From the NCBI RefSeq assembly GCF_015832195.1, contig NC_052019.1:5317685-5381684 (forward strand): 64,000 bases of DNA, given 5' to 3'. Below the pieces are notes generated by a model. That model was not told the DNA's origin, did not search any database, and saw nothing but the letters and a program-made list of their open reading frames with translations. A program made the position numbers and the translations under genes. Below are positions 45,401 through 57,670 of the stretch, one piece after another; positions within the stretch are counted from its first letter, which is position 1, and each line of letters opens with the position of its first letter. The stretch is from Motacilla alba alba. Lineage: Eukaryota > Chordata > Aves > Passeriformes > Motacillidae.

Positions 45401-47603
45401 GCCCCAGGAGGTCCAGTATCACTCCACAGGTGATGCCCACAAACCCTGTCCTCAGCCTGGGAATGGGAGTCTGGCATTCTGACACAAGTGCAAAGCAGAA
45501 ATGAAGCGTTATTGTCATCTCAGATTGTTCAGCAGCCAAGATAACACCAACATGTCAGAGGGAAGGAGAGGATGGACCATTATCTGTAACCTCTCCCCTC
45601 CTCACTGGTGGTGGTTTTTCATGACGTGGTTTGTTTTGTTTGGGTTTTTTTCATGGGAGCTGAGTTCCAAACAGGAAGTGAATGGAATCAAAAGCTGCTT
45701 GCTTACCTTTGGATTTTAACCTGGAGGTGTAGCTTCTCTATCTCTTTGTATTTCTCCTTTTCCCACATCTTTCTCCAGCATCTCCAGTGGCAGATGCAGT
45801 TTCTCCTGGAAGGAAATGCCAGCAGGACATTTAATGACTTTCCCTCTCCTCCGAGGGCTTGACTCATAATTACACATGGAAAGATACACAAGAGATTGTA
45901 AGAGGAGTAGCAGGCAGCCAAAACCAAACTGATTTATATACAGTGTGTGACATATGGCAACGTGAGACAAGATCTCTGGCTTATGGGCACTCTGGCAAGA
46001 CACAAGGTTCATCCTATGGCAACACCTTGTGTTTGCAGAGCTCCCATTTCTGCTGCTCTGTCCTGGTTTTTTCCACTTCAGGCCTTCAATGAGAGGACCC
46101 CAATCTTCCTCGGCCAGATCTGACTCAGGCACTGCTTAGACATGTGCACAGGTGAGAACCACACAGCTTTGAGGGATAAAGCATCTCATGGAACAATTTT
46201 ATCCCATTTTCACAGACTGTAAATGCAGGGAGTGATATCCTGTTTATCTGACTCAGAAGGGAGTGTAAGGACAAGTTAGTGGCTTAAAGCACCATGTAGT
46301 TGTTGGTTATTTTTTCTATTGTCATGAATAGTCAGAACATAAGAGCAGGCAGCCTGGCTCAGATCACCACTCTGCTGGCCCAGCCATGTCTCCAACAGGA
46401 CCAAGAGCAGGAGTTTGGCAAAGAGTTATCAGGATAAATCAAGACTATTGTCTTTACCTTTACGTAGCCTTGACTTGTTTCCCACTAAGCTGAAATAATA
46501 GCAAAGGATTGACTATTGCCTTACTTGCCTTTCCTTTTTTTATCCCTCTTTCCCTGGAAATGAGTCACCATGTGAGGCAGGGAGGTCAGGAGGTGTCTGC
46601 TGTCAATGGGAAAAGCAGCTCTCAGTCAAATGCAGCGAGGCAAGCTTGCTTCCTACAACCAGGAAGGGAGTGGAAATTTCCATGTGGCTGGTGCTTGTGG
46701 GTCCCACCAGTCTTGCCTGCAAACCCTCTACCTTTGATTCCAAGGTCTCCTCACAATGGACTTTTTAATGCATCATTCTGCCTTTGATGACTACTGCCAG
46801 ATTATTTTTCTTATCTGACTTAGGAAAGATCTGACAGGATCAGTTAGCTAGCTCCAGGGTAGGTTCTTTGAAAAGCAATGATTTAACAGGGCTTTCTTTT
46901 ACCTCCTCTTGGGGTTCTCCAAACTTTCTGGTTTATCCAGCTCTCTGATACACAGCAGTGCCCTCAGCTATGCCTGGACAGGCTCGCTTGGGGTGCTGGC
47001 ACAGCCTGACCCGTGGCTGTAATTCCTCCCTCAGTGGGGCCATGGGGATGTGGAGAGCATCTCCCAATACATCCCCAGGACAAGAGGAAGCCTCTTGGGG
47101 CAGCAGGGAGATCCAAGGTGCTTGGAGTCAGCAAGGGGGCAAGCACTGAGTTAATCTGCACTCAAAGTGGCTGCCAGAAAGCTCTGGCTGTGCATTCCTG
47201 TCCCCTTTTGGCCTCTGCACAGCCCTCAGTGAGGGTAGAGGGAGAAATGATCCCTGCTCAGCTGGAGCTGGATGCCAACAAACACTCAGTGCTCAGCTGG
47301 CCTTGGTTGGTCCCTGTCAGATTTAGCCCTTTTCTGACCCAGAGATGGGGCAACTGAGAGGTGTTTTAAAAACCTTTTATTCCATTTTCGGCTTCATATG
47401 AAGGGTGAGACAATACAGACTTTCCAACCCATGCCATCACAATCAGAAGTCAACTATTTCCTAATTACAAAACACTGTAATAGGAGTTTTGTACCTTTTT
47501 TACCACTCTTGTGAGGGTCCCCAGGCTGCAGGGTTTGCTGGGCTGGAGGGGAGATCAGCAGCCAGCCCAGAGAGCTGGGACCCTCTCAGGAGAATCAGAG
47601 GGA
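42448..47603. other. Non-coding DNA
   Basis: Five kb with no supported gene. The part at 43060-44460 is AT-rich, rich in TAAT/ATTA and free of recognisable repeats apart from a 17-nt T-run at 43833-43849. The part at 44470-46130 is GC-moderate with open frames of up to about 145 codons and no domain. Confidence 0.5.
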
Positions 47604-48024
47604 CACAAGTGTGGTATTTGCTGGGTCCCCCGTGGGAGGAGGAAGGATGAATCTGACTCCATGTTCTTAGAAGGCTAATTTAATATTTTATGATATGATA
47701 TTATATTATATTGCATTAAAGAATACTGTACTATAACTGTACTAAAGAATAGAGAAAGAATACAGACAGAAGGCTACAAAAAATGTTAATGAAAACTTGT
47801 GACTGCTTCCAGAGTCCCAACCCAGCCTTACTGTGGATGGTCATTAAGTCAAAACAATTCACATGTTGGATAAACAATCTCCAAACCACATTCCAAAGCA
47901 GCAAAACACGGGAGAAGCAAATGAGATAATATTGTTTTCCTTCTTCTCTGAGGCTTCTCAGCTTCCCAGGAGAAGAGTCCTGGGCAAAGAGGATTTTTCA
48001 TAAAATATGACGGTGACACACAAG
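47604..48024 (-). mobile_element. Solo ERV LTR with 6-bp target-site duplication
   Basis: The LTR spans 47610-48018 (409 bp). It begins TG and ends CA on the plus strand, and is flanked by the direct repeat CACAAG (47604-47609 and 48019-48024). A 6-bp duplication is typical of ERVK-class integration. Read on the minus strand it begins TGTCACCGTC and passes CAGGACTCTTCTCCTGGG and GCCTTCTGTCTGTATTC. It ends CAGCAAATACCACA after an AT-rich poly(A)-signal-like zone, so minus is the likely sense. It closely resembles LTRs I associate with songbird genomes (not searched). No internal retroviral sequence remains. Confidence 0.85.
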
Positions 48025-51000
48025 GTCTCAGCAAACCAGGCAGCTGGGTTTCCCTGGAGAAGGGCAGCCACATGGAGCACTCCGTGGGGAGAGGTGTGGC
48101 TGGAGGAGCTGTGGTGTGGGACCAGTGGCACTGTCAAGCACAGAGTGGCTCACGGAGGGGTCGCATGCTTGAGCAGACCTGAGCAATTCACAGTCAGAGC
48201 TATCAAAGCAATGACCCAGCTCCTTTAACACGCTGTCTGAAATCGTGTTCAGAGACTATAACACAAAATTTTAATGCTCCACTGTACCGTTACACACAGG
48301 CCAACAATGATGTTTTACATCCACACGTCACCTTCCACACCAGAGAACCCCATTGGGAAGGTCTGGAGAGAGTTCAGGGAACTCTGGGGGCTAATGGCAT
48401 TATGTAAAATGTCCATACAGGCAGACAGCAGCTCGGTGAAGTATAATCCTGGTCTCCTTCCAAAGCTGGAAAATTTTTCATGGGGGAAGATAATAATTTC
48501 ACACACTGTGGACACACGGGATTTTGGATTTACCAGATTTGTTGCCTGTGCCTAAGCTAATGCTCTCACTGGAACCCTGCTGAGTAAAGGGCAGGCAGAG
48601 ACATCCCATCACCACCCAAACCAGTGGAAGGAGATGGACAAGACCATTGTTCTTCTGCAAGAAGGGGGAGAGAACTCCAGGGTTAGGATGACTGGAAAGC
48701 TCTTTATGGCAAAAAGGGAGCCCAGGCAGGAGAGAGGGAAAGAAGCTGTGGGGAGAGGGAGGGGGCTGTGGGAACAGCACAGGGCTTGCAGCAATGGGGC
48801 TGCCTGTCTGTTGGGACATTTGCCATTTGTCCAGATTGGAGCTGGTGATACAGCAAAGCTCTTTCTCTCTTCATTTTTTGTTACTCAGACAGATAGAGCG
48901 TTTCTTTGGTTGCCATACAGAATGAATTTCAGATCTGATGCCAGAGGATATTCGATATGAGATCTAAACAGAGCTGTGTGTAAGTTCATAATGCTGTCTG
49001 TGCTGGAACATGTTGCAAGACTTTGAATCTTGCTCTTAGTGCCATCAGATACACCTTAATGCAATCAAGTGTAACACACCCAGCTAAAGAAAAGATGTGA
49101 CATCCTTGCTGTAAAGCTAACAGAAAAATCGCCAAAAGGGAACAAAATCCCATTTGGCAAAGCCTCAATCAGCTCGGGGGAAATTCAGCATTGAGAGTGT
49201 GTAAGGGCTCACAGTGCCCATCTCAGAGGGTGTGGAGGGAATTCTCAGAGCAGAGAGGGAAAGGAGGCATTGGCAGCAAGGTACTTTAGATAACACTGCT
49301 CCTGATCTTGCCTGAGATTCACCCTGTGCTCCGAGGCTGGGAACAGCTCTCCTGGATTCACCTGTCTGGATAAAGAGTCTGCTGCCTTCAACTCTGCACT
49401 GCCTCCCTTCCTGCTCAGGGAATTGCACTATAATCCAAATTTTTTAAAATGTTTCCTTCATGCAATATATTTGGGAAAGCTTGCAGATGGTAAACTCATA
49501 ATTAGGCAGCATGGGCCATGTGCAGTCCTCACACCCAGTGCCAATGCAGCTGAGCTGGATTCCACATCTATGGCAAACATCACATTCTCTGCCGCTTCAG
49601 ACAGTGGAACCCTGAGGTGTTCCAAAATGTGTGTATCTATCTAAGTTTCTTCTCATGCAGATGTCTGTCCCGCTCTGTGTGTTTGGCTGTTGTTGGAGGG
49701 AAAATCTTCTGTAGATTAAATATGGAAATCTACTCATGCAGAAATGAGGGTGTTTAGAACTCCCTAGATCCAGATCACTTCAGTTTTCTTCCCCTCCTTT
49801 TCCAAGCACGCTATGATTTGTCTGTCCATTCCAGAAGGGGATGTAGCACTTGCCCAGCAAAAGCCTTGTGCTGTGCAGATGGAGCAGGGTGCCTTCAGCA
49901 GATTCTTCATCAGACAGCAAGATGGGAGTCTATAAGTGTATTAAAAGGTAATTGCTTTTGCATGGTTTCCTGTAATTTTAATTTTAAACTGTGCAAAAAA
50001 TAGACTAGATACTTTTGGTATATTTTTTGTTCGTACTCATCATCTTCCAAGTGATAATTCATTATGCAGAACATGAAAAACTACAGAAGAGACTCTGAAA
50101 GCTGCCCAGAGAATGTGAGACCACAGCCAATGTTCTGCAGAGTGTGGTGACCTTCACACAGGTCCAGCACTCTCTGTCATTCACTGCCAGGGGGAAGTCC
50201 ATGGTCAGTTTTCACAGCTGGCCCTATAAAATTAACTCAGGTGGTTGTGATGGTGTCAGATTTGAATAGTCTGCAGTGTCCAACATTTTTTTAAGCGAAC
50301 CACAGAATCATTTAATCCATCACGGTGGAGAATGGGATTTCTGATATCTGTTTTCACTTTTAGATGTGGAGGATATTTGTCTTGCCATCTCTATGGACTT
50401 CTCCATGCAGACTGAGCATCCTTCCTGTCGCTTTATCCCTTAACCTTTTTATGGGAGTGATCCTGCAAAATGACAGCTGTCACTGAAGCTGGCACTGAGA
50501 GAGATGGGGGACAGGAAAGATGGTGGGTGTGATGAAGGACATGATTGTCACTCAGTGACCAGACTGTTTGACTCCTTTTACTGCAAAAGCAGCTCTCCAA
50601 GCCCCACAGCTGCCTTCCCAACCTGCAGACATTTCTTTTTATCAGGCAAATGAGGGTTTGACCCTATTTTTCTGATGGTTCACCATTATGGGAACTTTCA
50701 CACCCAGAGCAATTTTGTGGTCAGAGCACTGGGCTAATAAGCAGAAAATTAAGTTAAGTTGTGGCTTTGGAATAGATACCTACATGCCCATGAGCCAGCT
50801 CCTCATCTAGAAAATGAATCTATTATGTTTTCTCACTCTATTGATTGTTTGCTGTGCTTACCCAGAAGATCTCTGTCAGGATGGGGTTTGGTTGTAGAGT
50901 CATTGAGAGGAGGACTCTGAACCTGGTCAGCCCCTGTGGGCTGTGCCCCTTCCCTCCCTCTGCACCAGCCCTCACAGCCCAGCAGGCAAATTCCTCTACA

Positions 51001-51849
51001 ATATGATGACAAAAATTAAATATTCTCTAAGACAAGGTCTGAAGGCTCATTAGCATTTTGGTTTTGGGAGGTGACTGCCTACAGCTGCTGCTTCTGCTGT
51101 GACACAGAGCTTCTGACCAACCCAGAAATAAACTTCTGTTGCATTTGTTGATTATTAAAATATTGCTAAAAATGAAAAGACATGTTCAGTGCTGGGCACA
51201 AGGAAGGGACAAGGGGTCAGCCTTGGTGATGATCTAGAGTGTGAAAGCCCCTACATATAAAAGAGGAACTTTTTTTCTGTGCAAGACAGGATCTCATGGG
51301 TACTCAATGCACACAAAAGACAGTCAATGGCTCACCTTGAGAAACAAAAACTTCCTTTTCTCAAAACTTCTCTGAGACGGTAAATGAACTCTGCCCATAA
51401 TTTTATTAAACACTTTAGATACTATTTCATGCAACTTGACAAATGTTGAGTTACTCTGCCCATGCTGTTCCTTGCAATATTGTTCATGATTCAGTACAAA
51501 ATATACATGCATAGCACAATGAAAATGAGCAGGGTGGGCAAAGGAGAATCTGAATGCAGGTAACAATTAACTGTGGATGAAGAGCCAGTATGATCCCTGT
51601 TCAATGACCTGCAGACACCACACTTTATTCAATAACTGATTATTCCCCTCTTCAGCTGATCCTGCTTCAGGTCCCCTGCTGCTTCTTGCAGCTTTTACAA
51701 ACATCAGAGTAGTAAATCTCAACTCTAAGAAGTGGAATCTGAAGACACTCATTTATGTGCCTTTCCTGTCTACTGGTAGAAACTCTGATTACAAGTCTGA
51801 GTTCAAGCACTGAGGAATGAACAGCTGCTAGTAAAAAAATAAAAATCTA
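48025..51849. other. Non-coding DNA
   Basis: No gene, RNA or mobile element recognised. Open frames are at most about 108 codons. A strand-asymmetric purine-rich patch lies at 48700-48780. Confidence 0.5.
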
Positions 51850-52110
51850 TATCAGTCATAACCTGCAAGGAAAGACAGAGCAAACTGGGATTGCTTAGCA
51901 TAAGGAGGAGAGGACAGAGTGGAAATGGGCTATTGGCCTTTGAATATATAAAAAGCTGCAGTGGAAAAGAAGGGAAGGGTCTGTTCTCCATGTCCATGGA
52001 GCAGCACAAACAGTAATGGTGTCTGGATTCATTGTTCCTAATGGTTATTAGGAAATATTTCCAGCAGCAAGGTTGGGATGCAGTGAGGGGGTTTTGCTGA
52101 GAAGATTGGG
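51850..52110 (+). mobile_element. Old diverged CR1 3' UTR fragment (tentative)
   Basis: The order GGATTGCTTAGCATAAGGAG, then a GGACAGAGTGG/TATATAAAAAGCTGC stretch, then TTATTAGGAAATATTTCCAG and AGCAAGGTTGGGATGCAGTG parallels the sense-strand CR1 3' region (the 'taggaagaaattctt' and 'gaggtggt' blocks). Divergence is high. It could be a different old repeat. Confidence 0.4.
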
Positions 52111-54237
52111 ATGCCTGCAGAACTGGACACCTTCAGAAAGGCTACCCAGTTTACAGAACACACTTGACATGTGGAGATTGACTTTTTTAAGTCCCTTGCA
52201 GACTAGTTATGATGCCAAAAATTGATGCATTTGTTAGATAAATGGATTTCTAATATCTCTGCACCTTTTTTCCCTATAATTTTAAAATTGAAGAAGGCAG
52301 AATTCAAGCTCCTGGATTGACAACTGTAATCAGACAAGGAAATAAAAAGAGCAGTAATAGGATTACCTGAGCATCACAGTTTGCCAGACCAGGATATAAA
52401 AGACAAAATTCATAAATCATGATAGAAACTCAAAAGTTACTGAATCTGAAGAGGAGCCAAAGCCCTCCATTTAGTCCTCGTTTATCAAACTGGTGAGCAA
52501 GAATGTAATCATGCAGTTCAGCATGCATTCAGTATGTGTGTGCACTTGGCATGTACTCAAATATGAATATATGTGTGTTTGTACACTCTAATGTTCAGAC
52601 TTATTTTATTGATGGTGATGCTGTTATAGTGAATGCAGAGTGCAATCCTTGTTTTACAAAAACGTTTGTTCTCATTCAAAAGCAAAAGTTTATTTAGCCA
52701 TCCTTACGATGATGAAGGTTGCATTCAGAGCAGATATGTAAACACATTTTAGTAGCCAAACTCACCCCTGCATTTTTAACTATACACATTTTCTGTTGTG
52801 ACCACGTTAAGATTAGAGACAAAATGTTATTTCTTCTGATTTTTGACATACTGGCAAACATAATCAATCATTTACTTATCTACATTCTCTACATTTCTGA
52901 TTACACAAAGTTAAAACTGCATGACCTATTCAGTTATGTTGTAGCATTTATGGTGAACTTCATATTTTTAAAACCTTGCATAGACAGGGAGCATGGAGAT
53001 CAATGATCACAGCTACCAAAAAATCACAGGTGTTTTGGAGCTGTGAGCATTAAAATGTCACAGGCTGCTGAGTGTCAGTATATGAACTTTTACAACCCCA
53101 ACACAAACTTGATGATAATTTTTTATTTTAAAAATGGTCACTTGGTACTGCTGTCTGTGAGTTACTTATTTTTCATGTGCATAGGTAGATTTCAAAAGTC
53201 CAGATATTACTGGAAGCTGACACTGCTGTATGGCTATTATATTTATTATCACTCAAGCTACTTGTGGACTTGTGGGCCATCTAATAATGGGTTTCTGTGG
53301 TCCCTAATAAAGGGCATTTCCTGAGCAATAGGCAGAATTTGTTCCATGTCAAAAATTGTTATATATTAGATGACAGTGGCAGAAGTAACTGCTTGTGATC
53401 ATATCCCCTGAGTAGGTAACACTACACTGAGCTTTGTACAGTTAACTTGTAAACATTCCTGGGGAGGGGGATTCCTCTTGGGAGTCAGCTTTGTAATGGA
53501 GAACATTGCTAACCTTGGCTTGGTTGGCAATTTATACTATTTCCAGTTCCTCCTTCCTGCAGGTCCCATGCCAAAGTACAAGTGCTAAAATAATTCAATC
53601 CACGAATTGCATTCACTTGTACCTACACCAGGAATTCCTCAGCATCCTTCAGATGTCAGCTGACAGCATTCCTTGCTTCCACTCATGGACTTGGTCAGCA
53701 CCTGGTAAGCTGGACACACTTTTTTCTCATCCTTCCCCCTAACACAGCCTTTGCCAGACTTTCCATGCACACTGTCCTCAGCACCTGCATGCCTGAGGTC
53801 CCAAATTCCCTGAAGCCTCCCAGTCCCTGGGAGCTGCTCTGTGCAAGTTAAATTGATTTTGGCACACCTCAAAATTGGCTCTGTGATTTAAGACCTTAAA
53901 CACCAACTCCAGACTTCTAAACTTGAAAACTGTGCCTTGACTGCTCCTCTCTCCCATGTCCCCAGGTGTGGGGCAGGCACAACTCAGTGGAGTTACACAG
54001 GTGCCATTTGCAGAGCAAAGAGGAAGCGCCAGGACAGAATAATGCCCTTGGATGTGACTTTTGTAGGATGATGGGACCCCGTCTGCCTGGGCTGTCCTGT
54101 TATCCTGGGAAGCAGAGCCTGGATGCCGGATGTTGGCCCAAGTTCAGGTGCACACAGGCCTGTGAAGCCCTGGTCACTACCACCACGGCCCTGGGAGGGC
54201 TGTCAGAGGTCTGTGCTCTCCAGGGAAACACAGAGCT
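52111..54237. other. Non-coding DNA
   Basis: AT-rich at 52200-53440, GC-moderate afterwards. No supported gene. The longest open frames (about 95 codons) lack features beyond hydrophobic stretches expected from AT-rich DNA. Confidence 0.5.
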
Positions 54238-54343
54238 CTGGAGAAACCTGAAATGAAGGAAGGACAAGTGTAAGGACTGTCTGAGTCCTGCTGGAGAAAC
54301 CTGAAATGAAGGAAGGACAAGTGTAAGGACTGTCTGAGTCCTG
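54238..54343 (+). repeat. Perfect 53-bp tandem duplication
   Basis: Two adjacent copies (54238-54290 and 54291-54343), each starting CTGGAGAAACCTGAAATGAA and ending CTGTCTGAGTCCTG, with no difference between them. Identity implies a recent duplication, a length polymorphism or an assembly artefact. Confidence 0.97.
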
Positions 54344-54349
54344 CGATTA

Positions 54350-54720
54350 CTGTTCTTTTGCTAATGTGCTCCGCGCTGTTCTCTTTATAAATTACTGAAT
54401 TATCCTTAGGAACAAAAGGTATTAGGGTCCTGCAAGCTTCTCTCAGTTTGTGGTAGGACTAATTCATTAATGTGGCTCCAACAGGAATGTGTGCAATGTT
54501 CTTTCTAATTGGACATGACTGGTCAAGAATGACTTGGCCTCCATCCAGATCACACTGTCACTTATGCTGTATAATAAGCTACTACTACTGGCCCATGAAT
54601 CAATTTTTAAACAATCTCCAGTAATGAACTTGGACGGCCCATTGTTGTTGACAAAGAAATGCACAGTCCTGCTATTGTCAAGGGGCTCAATTATGGGTTC
54701 TTGCTGATAAAATAGAGGAG
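54350..54720. promoter_or_regulatory. Candidate conserved non-coding enhancer
   Basis: Repeat-free, balanced-composition DNA with ATTACTGTTC, TTCATTAATG, TTCTAATTGG, GTATAATAAGC, CATGAATCAATTTTT and CATTGTTGTTGACAAAG (SOX-like). The density of homeobox- and SOX-like sites is enhancer-like. No conservation evidence is available here. Confidence 0.3.
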
Positions 54721-57430
54721 GAGGGAAAAGGGGGGGCGGTGTACGGACAGTAGTGACAGACTGAAAGAAGTGTTTCATCTCTGGGGTCCTTACAGAGGAT
54801 GACAAGCCAAAAGGTCAGTTTCATAGAGGTTTAACTTGAAATGTCTGAGGACAAAAAAGGCATCTAGAATCATTAGGAAATGTGAAGTTTGACTTGCACC
54901 ATTGGAAATCCCTAATATATTATTTTAACTGTAGAACTGACAAACTCTTTGCCCACTGGGTGGGAAAGAGAGGTTAAGGAAAGTAAGAGCTTTATATTTC
55001 TCCAGTGGGGGGGAATAAAAAGGTTAATTTTAGTAACTCTGGGAAGAGTCTGTGAGGAAACTGTCAATGTTTCAGCCCATTTGCCATTGTCCTGAGCCAG
55101 CGGAGTCAACGCGGTGAGCGGCAGCGGCTGCTGCCGGCACTGGCTGCTGGGCGCCGGGCTCCCAGTGCTTTCCCCTCAGATAACCTCAGCAGTCACCGAA
55201 ATGTCAGGGCTCTGCCCAGTTCCCCCTGCCTGGAGCTGCCTCGCCAGCAGGGCAGAGCTGCCTCAGCGCTGCACACTTTGCTCAGGATGACTCGCACGTT
55301 ACCGGGATTCCTGGAGCCCGACGGCACAAAGAGAAGGAATATTTCTGCAGCAGTTCTTAGCAGCTGAGTTTGGCAAGGAAGAAGATGTGCTTGAAATACT
55401 CTTCCTATCTGAACAACACCTTACAATGCAAGTTCCTTCTCATGCCCATGTGTGGCCACAGTTGGCAACTCTTTTTTTTTAAAGCTTTAAAAACGCCATG
55501 CGAAGTCAGGGAGTTGATACCAGGTTTCTTCCAGCAGCAGAGGATGCTGCTGTGATCCCACGGAAGAGTGCCCACCCAAATTAAAAAAAAAACCAAGAAG
55601 GGTGAAGATTTCCAAGTGAATATGTCCACTGGGCCCATGAGTAAAATCTTTCTCTCTTTCCTGGTGATTTCATCACAAAGATGGAGGAGAAGGGTGCAGG
55701 GGGACCTGCACTAGGCAATTACACTATGCATTTCCCAGGAGGGTGAGTCACCTCAGGATAAGACACCTTGTCTCCATTTCCCAGCCACAAAGCAGGATGA
55801 CCTGGGTGCTTTTGAAAGGCCAGCCTTGAGCAGGACCGGTGGGTGGGATGGGATGAGGAGGGGTACAGCAGGGAAGTGGGGAATTAACCACATGTGGAAA
55901 CTTCACCGGAGCAGGAGTGAATCTGGACATGCTAGGCTGATGCCTGCTCAAAGGTGGAGTCTGAGCCACACCTGCTGCTGGGAAGGCTGCTGGGGCTTGT
56001 CCAGCAGATGGGCTCCTCTCACAGGGTAGTCCTTCCAAAGCCCTTCAGCAGAAAGGGGAGGGAAGGGGCTGAGGACACCATGCTTGGCCCACCCCAACAC
56101 CAGCTGAGTCAGGGAGAGATGCTCCAGGACCACACAGGGCAGCACACAGGGACCTGGTGGAGCACTTTGTGCAGAGACTTCACAAAGCAGCAGAGGACAA
56201 TCCCACATGGAAGTGTGTAGCTTGGCATTGTTGGCTTTTTGTTATTGCCCAGACCCCCAGCACACAGGAAAAATTCAGCTGGGACAAATGTGGGGAGGCT
56301 GTCAGCAGAGGAAGCTGCTGGGTGGTGGGCAGCAGGTAGGGCCTTTGCAAGGACAAGCTGCCACTGTTGGAATATGCCCTGAGGACAAGATCCTGTGTGG
56401 TGGCACTCCTCTGAACTGCTGAAATAGCCAGCTTGCAGGTGACTCCCAGGTTTCTCAAGGAAAGAAAGGAAAGCTTCCCATTCCTCATTCTCCCAACTGG
56501 CAAGAAACTCTCTAGAACGTGCCCTCCTGTGAATGTACCCAGACCTGTCCTGCTAATGGTTTCTGATTCACCAGGCAGGAATGCATCTCTACATCCAAAA
56601 ACCAGGCTCTGGTTTTTCCATTGCTCACTGGGATAGAGAAACAAGCAAAAGGAAGGGACTTGAGCCCAAGATGAGAGAAAAGGGCTGTGGAGTGAAGAGT
56701 CACAGGCATTGGGGGGATGAGGACTGGCTTTCGACCCAGCACGTTGACCCAAAGCTCAGCTCAGTCAGCAGAGAGCTGAAGACAGCCCTTGTGCCTACTG
56801 GCAGAATTTTGCCACACCATCATGCCCTGAGCAAGTCATACTGAAGCAAGCCTGGTCCGTGGGACAGAGCCAGATGTCCCAGCAGAGGTAATTCCCACAT
56901 CAGCCAAGGTCTCTGTAGGGGCTGAGTGGAGGAGAAAGGTCTTTGGAGCTGGAGCTATTTGGGCACTGGCTGAAAACCCTCTCCTTACAGAGCCAGAGAC
57001 TGCAGGGGCCGTGTTCGGTGCCTGTCTCAAGTCTGGGCGACCCCGTCTGTTCCCATTAGGAGGCCCAGGCAGTAAATTGGGCCCTGAATATATAATTAAG
57101 CAAAGGGCACCATCCTGAAGCCAAGGTTCACACTGATTTGTTGTGGCTGGGCTGGGAACAGCCCTTTGCAAATCAGTCGCAGGATGTTGCTCCTAGTCAG
57201 CTGGAAACTTGGTAGCTCAGCTCCATAAAAGCTGGATCTAACGCTTCAGCTCCCCAGCTGGTTTCAGCATCCTGACCAGCACGCAATCCTGTGGCTTGCT
57301 TTTCTGCACGACAGTCTGGAAACCTTCCTTGAGAGCCTCTTGTTTGCTGGCTGCCAGGATTTGCCATGCAGATTCTTGCCAAAGGGATGATATAAACAAA
57401 GCATAATGTCAAGTTTCCCACACAAGTAAG
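54721..57430. other. Non-coding DNA
   Basis: No supported gene. It includes a small CpG-rich patch at 55095-55330 and a 190-codon minus-strand open frame (56180-56752) without homology, splice context or codon structure that would support it. Confidence 0.5.
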
Positions 57431-57670
57431 ATGATCTATTAGCACTGCACTTTGTACTAATTATTGCACAGTGGGTGGGGGCTTGTGAAAGGAGATTTAT
57501 GCATTCAGCTAGCCTCACTTTTATTATTTGTAAGTACTTTTTGGCAAGGAATGAGCGAGATATGTATTTTATTGTTACGCTGTTGCAAACATCCTAATCT
57601 TCCGCACTCATTAAAACCTCATAACAAATAGTAAGAATGATATATTGCAGCCACAACGAGCATCTCATTC
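57430..57670. promoter_or_regulatory. Candidate conserved non-coding element
   Basis: AT-rich, repeat-free DNA with TTTATGCATTCAGC, TTATTATTTG, TATTTTATTGTTAC, ACTCATTAAAACC and GATATATTGCAG, between GC-richer flanks. It resembles developmental non-coding elements in texture only. Confidence 0.25.

Noticed and set aside
56180..56752. 190-codon minus-strand open frame
   Set aside because: No recognisable motif. Overlapped by open frames on the other strand. No exon signals at the ends.
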